Shown here: positions 37,190 through 47,869 of the stretch, piece by piece
How positions within the stretch are numbered: position 1 is the first letter of the stretch
How the letters are laid out: each line of letters opens with the position of its first letter
Assembly (NCBI GenBank): GCA_026874595.1
Contig: CM049321.1
Span: forward strand, 13,035,479-13,099,478
DNA from: Sipunculus nudus
Taxonomy: Eukaryota > Annelida > Sipuncula > Golfingiida > Sipunculidae
Direction of reading: 5' to 3'
DNA: 64,000 nucleotides
Notes under the pieces: generated by a model
What the model was told of the DNA's origin: nothing
The model's input: only the letters and a program-made list of their open reading frames with translations
The model's database searches: none
Position numbers and translations under genes: made by a program

Positions 37190-37475
37190 AAATATTCTAA
37201 TTCTGTTTGACACATAAGAAAGACGGAGTACAAATTAGCGAACAGCATTAAAACTTGTGCAGCGAATAAGTGTCCACTTTCCGGCTGTTATTTCAGCGTG
37301 TTGTACAAGGTAATTTAGTCGGTCGATATTCCAGGTATGATTCTATTCACAAGATTTCACGTATAAGATAGAAGTTACATTAAAAAAAAGATTAATAATC
37401 TATCATCGGTCATTGTTTTATCATTCAATCATCGAATATGATTTTAATACCCATTCCTGCCACTGATGTCGGGGT
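37190..37475 (+). repeat. Dispersed repeat of about 280 bp, copy 2
   Basis: Colinear relative of 9285-9565; shared blocks are listed there. It ends TTCCTGCCACTGATG. Confidence 0.55.
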
Positions 37476-37573
37476 GACTAATATGATTCATAGATATCCT
37501 TTATTTCCTCCATTGCTGAAGATTCCGAAAGAAATCATGTGCATAATATAAAGAAACCAATGAATGCGCATAC

Positions 37574-37575
<2 letters not shown>

Positions 37576-37639
<64 letters not shown>
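37576..37639. repeat. (AT)n microsatellite
   Basis: A perfect TA run that ends exactly where MITE M1 copy C begins. Confidence 0.9.
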
Positions 37640-37643
<4 letters not shown>

Positions 37644-37800
37644 AACCTTGCCTAACGACCGCCTCGGTAAAGCGACAACCTCTACATTACGACCACTTTT
37701 TCATGGTCTCAATTTTTTTCGCTCTTTATTTCATATATATAAACCTCGGAATAGCGGGCACCTGGGTTTCCGTTTTACGATCACATAATTTGGTTTCAAC
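37640..37800 (-). mobile_element. MITE family M1, copy C (inverted, diverged)
   Basis: GTACAACCTTGCCTAACGAC, CCTCGGTAAAGCGAC and TTTTCGCTCTTTA parallel the inverted copy B (AGTAAAACCAAGCCTAACGA, TCTCGGTTAAGCGAT, TTTGCTCTTTTA). Confidence 0.6.
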
Positions 37801-40800
37801 GCGTGACCATAACCAAAATCATGCAACGGCCTGTTAAGGTACAGATGACGATTTTATTTTAATGTTTTGAAACGACCCAGACGACCGCCTAATTCACTTA
37901 AATTTTAGAAGCGTCTGAAGAATTCTTGGAGAATCTAGACCCATCGTCATATGAGCCTTATGAGTGGCTCGTCACTTTGATTCACACGCCCGTGATTCAC
38001 ACGCCTGTCATGGTCAAATGGGTGTTTATATATTCATTCTTTGACAACTAGGTATCACTGAAAATTAAAAAAAATCATGTCAAACTACAAGTATTTTTGG
38101 TTCATTTTGCCCCAAAGTCGCCACCGATAAAGCTTTGAATTCAGTTTGATGAAATCCGCAGTTTGGAGTTTACATATACATATTATATATATATTATATA
38201 TATATATATTATACATATATGGTCTCTGTCTAGTCCCCCCCCCCCTTGGAAAAAAATCCTTGATAGAGGATATAGTTAAAGTAGCGTCAAAGAGGGATCG
38301 AGGGTTTAAACAGGGCCACAAAGGGCCTGTTTGCAGGTCATAAATGAACGCTATGTCGTCACAGAGAGGTGGTTTTAAATAACGTGACAAAGTTGTCGTT
38401 AAACCCCATGTACAATAACCCATGTACAAAGGAAGAGTTTTAATGATTTTATACAGGAACGGTTTAAAATAACATAATTTGAGAACGGTTTAAACAATGT
38501 CAGAAAGCAGTTCTATCATGACGTCATAGTGGGGGCATTTAAACAAGAGGAACAGTATGCATGACGTTACAGAGGCATTTTTCTAAAACAGCCATTTAAT
38601 GTCAACTCAACCGTTGGCTTGACCATCTGAGAATATCTTCATTCATTATTATGTGAAACTGACGTCATTTGTTAATCCGTAAAAAAAATAACTAGATATG
38701 CCCATTCCATGCTAGGAAACACCCGTATATACAGTGGGCGGGGCCATGTTTTTTTAAATTTGGCCGTTGGATACAGTTAATTTTTATTGTATGTCAACAG
38801 GGCGTTTTATATACCTTTTTATATATATTCCTGATTTTTCATTTCATTTCATATATATCTCTATTTGCCGTTAACATAATTTCTTTGAACTGAATCGAAT
38901 AAATTTGTCGCTCTAGTCACATGTCTCGTTTTGATACTAAATGTTCACAATTTAAAGGTAACTAATTAATGTAATTAAAGAGTGATTTTTTGTTTATGTT
39001 TAGTATATATACATCAGCTTTTGTGTTGAAAGTGGCAGCGGAACAATCATTTATGTATACATCCCATATAAATTAAAATGGAAAATGTATTTGTATTTTC
39101 TTTCATTTGATTAAAATGAATTTTAAAAGTACAACTTTAGTTGATACAAAATAAAAAAAAATAAAATTTTACGGATTTTAAAAGTCTTAATGGCAGTTTG
39201 TAAAATTGTCATTGAATTGGTGATTGAATGTGATTAACTAAACCCTTTGAAATGGTAAGTTTCATCACATTTCTGGTTTTTATCCTTAATTATATAGCAT
39301 TTTGAATTAAACTTCGCACACTAGTAGGTAGGTTACAAGTTTTTGTAACCCAGGTAATACGTAAGAAAGTAGTCACTAAAATAAGTTACGACTTTACATG
39401 AATACTACGTCACCAAATCTTTTTTTTTAAATTTAACTTGAAAAAGGACAGCCAAACTAGGACAGTCTTTATTCCTAAATCAATGTGAAAGCGAACAATT
39501 TTTATATGTTCAAAAAACAAATCTTAATATGAGCATTTACATGTGGTGTTTAACCTGACAAAGACAAAAATGGCGGTGCTACACATTCTGAAATTAAAAC
39601 ATCAAAATTTAAATTTCACATTCGTCAGAGAGTATGGCCTCTTCTGCCTGAGCGACCAAAAAGAGAGAGAATTCAACTTTTTATTCATATGCCCGTCTTG
39701 CATATATTTTGTTGAAACCTCTTGAGACCTGGATAGGGTTTCTATGCATATTTTTTATTTCAAATTGAAATAAAATAAAACATTGTATGCAATTTTTTTA
39801 AATCTCGGCTGAAAATTACGTCTAAAATTCATTGGTTTTTCACATACTATAATCCAGAATATCGTACATAATATGAACTGTCCCGAAGCCTCATTGAAAC
39901 TATTACATAATGTCAGCTACAGATTCGTAGTAAAAATAACTTTTGTTAAACAAAGGAAATTAAAAACCACCTGCTTAGAATGAAAAAAAAAACTTTAAAC
40001 TCTGACTGCACTATAGAAAGATAGAAAAAATGTTTAATTGGATTCAAAATTATAATATGGAATGATGTTGTTACTTTTTGTTTGCAAAACGCCATTAAAA
40101 ATCCCTTAACTTTTAATCTTTTTAAAAACCTAAAGTCAATGTGTGAACAAAAACTTCATAGACTGAAATTGAATTTCGGTTGAATAACACAAAAATATAT
40201 ATCCGTTTTAGTGGAATATGTACACTATAATATTACTGCCTGCCAGCTTCAATACAGAAAGCTAATGTAAATAAACTTAGAAGCTTAAGTGGACTATGTT
40301 TTAGGCTATGAACGAGATATGTGGCGACACTTAATATTTCACTGGAACTTGACTTTAAATTAAAAAAAAAAAAAACTTTCATTTTTTTATATTACAGTTA
40401 ATTTTTTAATGTTCGAAGGAATATAATTCCATTTCAGCGGAATGTACACATCAAAGTCTTGCTGTGCTGTCGACAGAAACAAAAGATGCTAATGTATACT
40501 CTAAATATAGACGTATTCAATAACATATTTAATTACAAAAAGTGTATTAAAATGGTGAATTTTAGATTTAAAACAAGTGTGACTCAAGCGACAGTTTTAT
40601 CCGATTTATTTAATCAAAATGATGTTTAGGACTAATTTGACTGTTTTTTTTCAATAAAAACTACAGTAAGCCTTTTTCAATTATGAAATTTTAAATATTT
40701 GAGATGTTCATACTTGAATTTTATTTAGATTTAATTAGACATAGAATTATCAAAATATCTTAAGTCACCGAGGAAAAGTTTGAAACAAAATCAAAGAGGA

Positions 40801-41348
40801 ATATATAAATAACTTATGTAAAAAAATTATTTTTGGTTCTGAGGCACTTTTTTAAAGAAATCAGTGCGGGCCGGCGATTTTTTCTTTTTTTGTATGTTTC
40901 GAAAAAAATGTAATATGATCAGGGAAAATATGATAATGACAGCATTTTTGCTGAACAGGTAAAAGCACTACATAACAAAGGAAATCTTATTAAAATTGTA
41001 TTATTTTATCTTCTTGAAATAAAGGTCCGAGCGGCTGGAACTCAAAATCGGTAAGTTTTTATTGAAAATATAAAAAGTTTCGATGCAGGGGGTTAAAACT
41101 GACCATACCATGCCTAAGAACCATACCTTTTATTTATTTAGTTATTTATTTTTTGACTTAAAGAGAAAAAAAAACAAATTTATGACAGAGGGATTTTTTG
41201 GACGAAGATGGAGTGGTCCAACGTGTCTAAGAATAGAGACACTACTTAATTAACGCCAAGTCCTGACCTGAATCTGTCAGCATTTGCAGGATAAAATTTT
41301 GAAAGAAGTTAAAAATTGTCTGTTGCACTTATCTGTTGTCATTCCAGG
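37801..41348. other. Non-genic, very AT-rich stretch
   Basis: This should contain exons 5-7 of the second TMEM163-like copy if it were intact. I searched by eye for the TM3-TM6 segments and found none. There is a C-run at 38236-38245, a short ATAT cluster at 38183-38219, TGACGTCA at 38519, and a donor-like GTAAGT at 41051. Confidence 0.5.
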
Positions 41349-41640
41349 CTATTGCATGACAACGTGAAAACAAAGAAGGAGGAAGGTGGAGAAAAGGAAA
41401 CGTAACAAAAGAAACAATGTGGACACCTGCGCATTATGAACACATCAGTATTACAGACATTCCTCTATTGTTGACAGTGTGGTATGGTCGAGATGTCGCC
41501 ACTTAATTAAGTCTTTGCGGCAATGTTAAACGGTACTTTACGGTAACCGCATTGCATCATGGGTAGAGATTCCTGTGAGTGATCGCTATCTAATTGAGCG
41601 GTGTTCACGCGACATTGTATGTTCAGCGTGTAATAAAGTA
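41349..41640 (+). pseudogene. Exon-8-like remnant and 3' UTR of the second TMEM163-like copy
   Basis: After GTCATTCCAG at 41348, the phase-2 frame reads LLHDNVKTKKEEGGEKET then TAA at 41403-41405. It matches exon 8 of the intact gene in length, phase, Glu/Lys-rich tail and stop position. Nucleotide similarity continues past the stop (CAAAAGAAACAA against CCAAAGAACAA). AATAAA lies at 41632. With the exon-4-like piece at 34459 it defines a tandem duplicate whose middle exons are not recognisable. Confidence 0.65.
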
Positions 41641-42640
41641 GTCTGGAGTGTTGTTGACATATGTATTCTTGTAACGAACTTTACAGACAGCTCTATATAT
41701 TGTGGAGAATTCTATGTGGCAGAAACAAAATGTTGTCCATTGAAAAGATTACACCATGTCCAGTAGTCTTTCCATTTACCTTCTTCTTTATGAGAGGAAA
41801 ATCTGCAGGTGGCGCCATTTTCGGAAATAGGAAAGTTTCCAGTTTATGAATTCTGTTGAAAAAAAAACGCAGTTTAAAGACCCGCCATACATTTCAGTTC
41901 AGAATTACGCTGCAGTGTACCATACGGGCCATATATAAATACACCTATTGCCTGGGTATATATGCAAGTAAGAGAGCAGATAAAGGCCATTAATTACAAA
42001 ATAAGACGAAACTTACATTAAACTGAAGTATGATTGGAAATATTATTGGGTACCGCTCTCAAAAGCCCAACATGGCGAGTTTAATCAAGGTCCACAAAAC
42101 ACGGAGCCAACTACGACTTACAAAAATGGCAACTACCTTTATTCTGACTTGAATACCAGGTAGCATAATAGAGAAATCATAACAAAATTAAACAACGCAA
42201 AGGCACACCGAACCCCTGACGACAGTCACACTGTACCCCTGTAAAAATAAAGCAAATTACAGCTGTATATAAAAGTTATCGCCAACAAATGTGCTCTCAT
42301 CTGGATCATTGGGATTAAACGAAATATTCGCGCGTATGCGTTGAGCTCAATCTTTAAAGGTTAGTCCTTACAATACGTTAACCAATGTTGGGTTTGATAA
42401 TGGGTGGGCGTCTAATCTCTATATCCAGGATACAGGAGAATAAATAAAACTTCAAATTGAGATAATTTTTGTTTTATTTTCAAAATTTTCTCTGTCAGAT
42501 ATGGAGTGCGCACCGTAAGCAGGCGTCGCCTGTAGAGACATTGTGTGACTTCACGTGTCATGTGTGTAACGTAGTTGCTTTGTGTATCAAAAAGGCCTCT
42601 GTTATTAAATGAGTTCTCATCCAGGACTGATTAACTTATC
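41641..42640. other. Non-genic stretch
   Basis: GGTGGCGCCATT at 41808 is a degenerate member of the palindrome family. Otherwise nothing is supported. The last few hundred bases could contain a degraded LTR of the following gypsy copy, but no LTR pair was found. Confidence 0.4.
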
Positions 42641-44235
42641 TTGTGTGGTTACAAACCAACCCGGGTACATGATATAATGGCGACAGAAATGCACAAGCCA
42701 CACGGCCAGTATATAAACGTTTTCAAAGCCAGTCAATTGCTAGCTGAAGCCTCTACATTGTTTGCTGCGTTATACAGAATTCGTAAACACATCGCTATGG
42801 CACAAGAGGGAGCTCAAGTATTCCAGGAATCAGGAAAACTACGTACTTTATGGTCCCCACGCCCATATTTTCTGGTAAAAGGGAGGACATTGAAACATTC
42901 GCTGAAGGATTAGTTCGTGCATGCTTGCAAATGATATTACGGAGGCGAGTGAAATCGTGCATACATGTGTGGCTAGTATTGGAAATGATCTTCATAAACT
43001 AGCATGTGACCTTTTTTTCACCTGAGAAACTGTATGAGAAAACTTTCAAAGAAATTGTTGTTAAATTGTTGATCACATGGATCCTGCACCGAATGTGATA
43101 ACCGCACGTTCTGCATTCAACAGATGTGTACAAAAACCTGACCAAGACATGGACTCTTTCATTGCCACACTCAAGTATTTAGTTGAGGACTGTCAATTAG
43201 GGAACAATCTCAATGTGTAGTTACATGATAGTTTGGTGGATGGCCTTCAAAGTTAAGCAATAAGCTTACGCTTATTACAGGAGAAGGAAGATATGACTTT
43301 GCAAAAGCCTATAAATTAGCAATTGTATATGAAACTGCCAGTAGGGAAGCAAAGGCCATGTAACTGTATTCAAGGAGTACAGTGAAGCTGTTCAAACAAA
43401 ACAACAACAACAGAGAAGAAAACCTCAGATATCTGGTCAAGGGTCTTAAGGTAAAAGACTTTACACTTGCATTCGTTGTACATCTGTCGTACTAAAAGTT
43501 GCAATGTTTGTGGGGAAAGTCGGGCACATACAGAAAGCTTGCCTTAGCACAAAAAAATTTGGACCACCTAACAGTAGAGAAATATGAAACCTCTTAAATG
43601 TGAAATTGACACTGGTTCTGCAGTTACACCTATCAATCAGAAAGTATTTTAAGATAATTTCCCAACCTACACATTGATTAATACAGATACTATGTTACGT
43701 TGCTATGCAGGGCAGAATATCCATGCGATTGGATTGGACAGTTTTCTGTTAATGTGATATTCGGCCAGGGAAAGACAAAGCACGTGAAAGTCTTAGTAGT
43801 TAAAGGTGATGGTTCAAGCTATGTCGAACGTCATTGGCTGCAGTATATTGATGAATGGAAAGATGTGATTGGCATTACAGCGGAGATTAAATTTGTTCAG
43901 GAATTCACTTACAATACATCAAGAGAACAGGCAAAGCAAATATAACAGGTTAAGTATTCGGAATTTTCCAGGAGGGTTTAGGAACTATCAAGGATATACA
44001 AGCAACCTCGGATAATCAATCAGATTATCCAGATTAAACCAGTCTTTTGAAAGGCCCGTACAAGGCCACTGAACATGAAAGCTGAGGCTGCAACTGACCG
44101 ACTGGAGAAAGAGGGAGTTCTGCATAAGGTTAAAACTTTGTAATGGGCTGCACCAGTAGTTCCCATATTAAAACCTACTGGAGAAATTAGACTGTGTGGT
44201 GATTTAAAGTTGAGAGTAAATCGGTGTGCGTGCTA
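42641..44235 (+). pseudogene. Ty3/gypsy retrotransposon pseudogene (gag, protease, start of RT)
   Basis: In shifting plus-strand frames, a gag segment reads FNRCVQKPDQDMDSFIATLK, then the DCQLGNNLNV-like block and LLQEKEDMTL (43110-43300). A zinc-knuckle relic CNVCGESRAHTE lies at 43500-43535. The aspartic protease active site CEIDTGSAVTPI is at 43600. LVVKGDGSSYVERHWLQ lies at 43795-43840. The RT start contains RLEKEGVLHKV, WAAPVVPILKPTGEIRLCGD (44100-44205). These are in the order gag-PR-RT of Metaviridae. Multiple stops and frameshifts are present, the knuckle has lost its distal ligands, and the sequence ends in early RT. No integrase or LTR was seen. Confidence 0.85.
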
Positions 44236-44324
44236 GTAGTAATAGAGGAGGTGCTAACCACACTCTTAGTGGTGGAAATGAGTTCCCCCCAATCAAACCA
44301 AAGAAAAAAATCAGCAGTATCTAT

Positions 44325-44785
44325 TCCAAAATAATTGCATCACAATATAACTTAAATATTGTTGTTTGACCATCCTGCTGTCTGGAGTACTGTTGACAGT
44401 GGAATATTTGCTGCATACGCCTTGCTTGTTGAAACAGCTCCAGTGCTATGTGCTTTAAACACCTGAATATCAACTCTCTGCACATTACAGTTTTGATATT
44501 TTGACTTAATGGTGAGAGGGTGTCTAGAAAATAATAAATAGCCGTTAATTATTTCCTCTAAGTTCCTTGGTTTTGACCAAGTACTAATGTAGAACTATTG
44601 AAACACAAATTCTGGTATCGTCTGCAAATTATGGCTTGTGGATAACAGGGTTTCCCAGAATGACCCCGAGTGTCACAAGCTTGTATTTTAAAACAGCTAC
44701 GGTTGCTCTACTGTGTGGGAGGCTTAAAAAAGTATAAAAGTAAAGTTGTAGGTTATAAGTCCCTTCCCTATCACTGGTTCAGAAG
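44325..44785 (-). pseudogene. Tyrosine recombinase, C-terminal catalytic half (DIRS/Ngaro-like element)
   Basis: The minus strand reads TWSKPRNLEEIINGYLLFSR, then FKAHSTGAVSTSKAYA and IPLSTVLQTAGWS, followed by IFKLYCDA. Retroelement tyrosine recombinases have HSTRAAATS, a TxGWS box and a final FY. Here the Arg of the HxxR catalytic box is Gly, while the Tyr is still present in KLYCDA. It continues the N-terminal half at 45052-45584 across the SINE at 44786-45040. Confidence 0.8.
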
Positions 44786-45040
44786 ACTTTACTTTTTACT
44801 TTCCGGTGGTAGCTCCCTGCGGACGCTACAGGGACCACACATGGTGTTTAGATCGCCAGGGCCTGCATACACAAATGGCACTTTTATACCCGTACCAGTT
44901 TGTAATATTGGGTAGACATAAGCTCCCTTGTGGCTAAGACCTTGCTTAAAGGTCTTAGCGAAGAAGTGAGACGCTAAGGATTCGACCCATGACCACTTGA
45001 TCACAAGTCCGGCATCTTTGCCATTACACCATCCGCTCCG
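44786..45040 (-). mobile_element. tRNA-derived SINE inserted in the recombinase pseudogene
   Basis: The minus-strand head is GTCGGAGCGGATGGTGTAAT (A-box TGGTGTAATGG), followed by GGGTCGAATCC (B-box). The anticodon-loop region TTGTGAT suggests derivation from tRNA-His. A body with an internal GACCTTTAAGCAAGGTC palindrome follows, and the tail is an AAAGT repeat at about 44786-44803. It is about 255 bp. A target-site duplication is not obvious. Confidence 0.75.
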
Positions 45041-45051
45041 ACAGATTTTTA

Positions 45052-45584
45052 AAGAGATAAATCTTTTACAGGTTTGAGAATTTTTAAATAATCCTGAACA
45101 ATATCAGTAATCCAGGTTTCCTGCTATCTAGTTTTCATCGGCCTGCCCTCTTAAAAATTTAACAAAACACTTTCCTAGTTTTGAGGTGCCAATGTCGCCT
45201 CCCTCTGTCAGGTGAACAAATAGCGCTGTAACCACGTCCATATTGATACAATTCTGACAAGACATTTTTAATTGTTGTGATGTATTTGATCAGCACAAAG
45301 TCGTCCGTGTAACTAATGTAGGAGTCATACTATTTTCGGATGCCAATTATCCAGGACTGCATAATGACCCCACTAACTGTATCTGAAATACCGGTCTCTT
45401 TAAGGCATTCCTTGATAATCTGGGTGCGAGGAGTTTCATTTTCCTTGATAATGGGTGCCGATGTGCATCTCCTTGTATGTGTGTTAGGTAGAGGATTTCC
45501 CGGCAGGCTGGCAGCATCACATAAGGTTGATACAGTAGGCTCAGTGACACAGGAATCCACCAATGAGTCCGGACGAGCCCCCAT
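45052..45584 (-). pseudogene. Tyrosine recombinase, N-terminal half (DIRS/Ngaro-like element)
   Basis: Minus strand: IIKECLKETGISDTVSGVIM then QSWIIGIRK, a stop, YDSYISYTDDFVLIKYITT, LSELYQYGRGYSAI, a frameshift with IGTSKLGKVF, then ETWITDIVQDYLKILKPVKD just before the SINE. The order L-x-ELY-x-xGxGYSAI, then W-x-x-x-I-V-x-x-YL, is typical of the core-binding domain of YR retroelements. Stops and frameshifts show decay. Confidence 0.8.
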
Positions 45585-46027
45585 TTTGTTATGAAGACTT
45601 ATTGTTCAGGGGAAAACGATTGGCTGATCCCGGATTCGAAACCATGTTGTTGGCGCATAAGTCCGGCGTACCAACCGCTTCGCTAGCAAAGCAAGCTTCA
45701 CTAGCGAGACAGTTCGGTCCGCTTTTATGTTACCCCGTAACACACCCCCTCTTAAGAGCGTTCTGTTATCAGAACAAGACTAATTATCCCAGGAGTCTCA
45801 CTTTAGTGAGCTTATTCCCTGGGCCACAAAGTTTACCGTCACGTTGGACCAGCCCCCATTTGTTACGACGACAAATTGCTCAGGGGAAAAAAACTGGGCC
45901 AATCCGGGATTCGAATTTCAAACCCATGTCGGTGACGCACGTGTCCGGCGTTCCAACCGCTTTGCTAGAAAAGCAAGCTTCAGTAGCGAGACAGTTCGGT
46001 CCGCTTTTATGTGCACCCCGTAACAGT
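45568..46027 (-). repeat. Duplicated tRNA-like segment (two copies, about 277 bp apart)
   Basis: 45568-45745 and 45846-46027 share CAGCCCCCATTTGTTACGAC-type starts, TTGCTCAGGGGAAAA, CCGGGATTCGAA, GTCCGGCGTTCCAACCGCT, GCAAGCTTCAGTAGCGAGAC and CGGTCCGCTTTTATG blocks. On the minus strand each reads A-box-like GCGGTTGGTACG and B-box-like GGTTTCGAATCC. Each copy starts near TGTTAYGA and ends near CCCGTAACA, so a short LTR (TG...CA) is an alternative reading. It separates the RNase H and recombinase parts of the DIRS-like pseudogene. Confidence 0.65.
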
Positions 46028-46129
46028 CAGCCGAAGTGGGGCTGTTAGCAGCAGATCTGTTTGGTCCTGTTGCACTTTCTGTAGCACTCGATGTGGCAGC
46101 TGAAAGCAGGGCAGGCATAATTCAGCGTG

Positions 46130-46625
46130 TCATTCAAGTATATTGAAAAGCATCTATTCGAACAATACTGAGGTCTGGCTTCCATGTGAAATATTTGTCA
46201 GTTTTGTTGTTCAGTCTCGAGGCAAACAAACCTATACTGATTTTACCAAAATAAAGCTCTAACTTTGTGAATACAAAGTGACCACTATATTCTGTCACAA
46301 AACGATCTGCTTGGTCTGTCAGCAGTAACATGTTCCTTATATGATCGACTCTTGTCCATCTGTAGCTGAAAATAAATCTTTAATAGATTTAAGTCCTAAA
46401 AACGATGTCATACGTTCAAGGAAATGTATGCGTTCATTTCGTCCAGGCAGCTGTCCTCTACCTCCAGTCTCATGCTTAACAAGTTTTGCACCCAATCCCT
46501 TCATGGAGGCATCTCACTGAAGTACATAGCTCCGTAGGTTGGACAAATTTCCCCTAGTTAAAGGCTGTAATTTCATCAGTTTCAAGGGATCTGTACTGCT
46601 TTTTTGAGAAATTAACCCCAGGTAA
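46130..46625 (-). pseudogene. RNase H and end of RT of the DIRS/Ngaro-like element
   Basis: Minus strand: LKLMKLQPLTRGNLSNLRSY then a stop, DASMKGLGAKLVKHETGGRG (the RNase H D-A-S-x-x-G-W/L-G-A block), ERIHFLERMTSFLGLKSI, and later IGLFASRLNNKTDKYFTWKP with DAF. The IDLFASRLN-x-x-x-x-x-F-x-SWKPD block is characteristic of YR retroelements. At least two stops and frame changes are present. Confidence 0.8.
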
Positions 46626-46638
46626 AGCTGAAATAACC

Positions 46639-47395
46639 ATGAACGAATGCAAGCAAAAACAATTCTTCCCAGAAAATATCAGCCCAAACAGGCCTCAGAA
46701 TGAATCGCCGAAAACCAAAGTCATGAAAGCACCCAACACCAACAAATCAATTGAAATAAGAGGAACATCTTTAGATGAAGTCAGCACCTTTTTATATTTT
46801 GGGAGTAAAATAAGCATTCAAGGAGGTTCTGATGAAGATGTCATAGCAAGAGTTGGGAAAGCAAGGTCTGCTTTCTTGTCACTGAAGAAAATTTGGAATT
46901 TGAAGAAAATAAAAATAGGCACAAAACTCAAAATATTTAACTCTGACGTAAAATCAGTGCTCCTATATGGCTCAGAATCCAGGAGAATGACGAAGACGAC
47001 CCTCAACAAACTACAGACTTTCCTTAACATCTGTTTGCGAAAAATCTTGAATATTCGTTGGCCAGACACCATTAGTTACGAAGAGCTGTGGTCAAGAACC
47101 AGCCAAGACCCAATCGCAAAACAGATCCTCAGGAAAAAGTGGGGTTGGATGGTCATACTTTGAGGAAACCCAAAAACAACATCACAAGGCAATCCCTTAC
47201 CTGGAACACAGGGAAAAAGAATTAGAGAAAGGCAAAGTAACACCTGGAGAAAGGATGCAAAAAATGAAGCAGGGAGAATTGGTTACACCTGGCGAGAACA
47301 AGAAAAGGCAGCCCAAAGTCGTGTACACTGGAGAAAAATCGGTAATGGCCTATGCTCCTCAAGGGGCTACGGGCTGAAGTAAGTAAGTAAAGCTG
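46639..47395 (+). pseudogene. RTE-like LINE 3' end inserted into the DIRS-like element
   Basis: An open frame at 46639-47163 reads GTSLDEVSTFLYFGSKIS, GGSDEDVIARVGKARSAF, LKIFNSDVKSVLLYGSES, LQTFLNICLRKILNIRWPDT and QILRKKWGWM. A frameshift near 47160 leads into LRKPKNNITRQSLTW, RERQSNTWRKDAK and IGYTW. This is the post-polymerase C-terminus of a very common invertebrate LINE family (F-x-YLG, DEDI-x-RIGKA, SVLLYGxE, CLRRIL-x-IRWP). It ends in an AAGTAAGTAAGTAAA tail at 47380-47394. It is opposite in strand to its host element. Confidence 0.85.
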
Positions 47396-47655
47396 AAACC
47401 TAAGTTTCAATGACCTGGGCTCCTTCTCCGACACTTCTATTTGAGTATATTATTTTCTTAACCAGGATTGGTTTTACTTTCTTTTGGTTTCCTTCTGTTC
47501 AGTTTAAAGACGTGTTTCTCGTGTCCAATGTGATTATTAAGTGGTCTATGTTTGTGAGGAGTCCGCATGGAATTGCCATAACTGATTTAAAAAATCCAAG
47601 GTCCGATACATTTTTCATTACTCGCACCTTGTAAGTACAGGTCACTGCAGGTTTC
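47396..47655 (-). pseudogene. Reverse-transcriptase remnant of the DIRS/Ngaro-like element
   Basis: Minus strand: RVMKNVSDLGFFKSVMAIPC, LLTNIDHLIITLDTRNTSLN and a stop, then KKVKPILVKKII. This matches the layout of the RT thumb region (LGF-x-x-x-x-x-KS-x-x-x-P, then LGHxIxTxDT-like, then KKxKxxxxxKII). It resumes across the LINE insertion at 46625 with LISQKSSTDPLK. The palm motifs are not visible. Confidence 0.55.
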
Positions 47656-47869
47656 ATCAACTAGTGGATAGGCGTGGAGCAGAGGCGAGGCCATTGTGCA
47701 TACACGCAAACCATGTTAACAGGCACCTAATAATAGTAGTCTTTTAAATCCAAGCAGGTCTGAATATCATCCATCCTTAACTATAAATACTGTAAATGTG
47801 TACGGTTATTTTAGGCTCTTCCTCTGGGACACTTCCGTCTGCTGAACTCCAGCGAACAAACTGCAAAGA

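Noticed and set aside
41033-41060. 26-nt micro-exon between AAAG and GTAAGT before the exon-8-like remnant
   Set aside because: The acceptor is weak and the encoded residues match nothing in the TMEM163 family.
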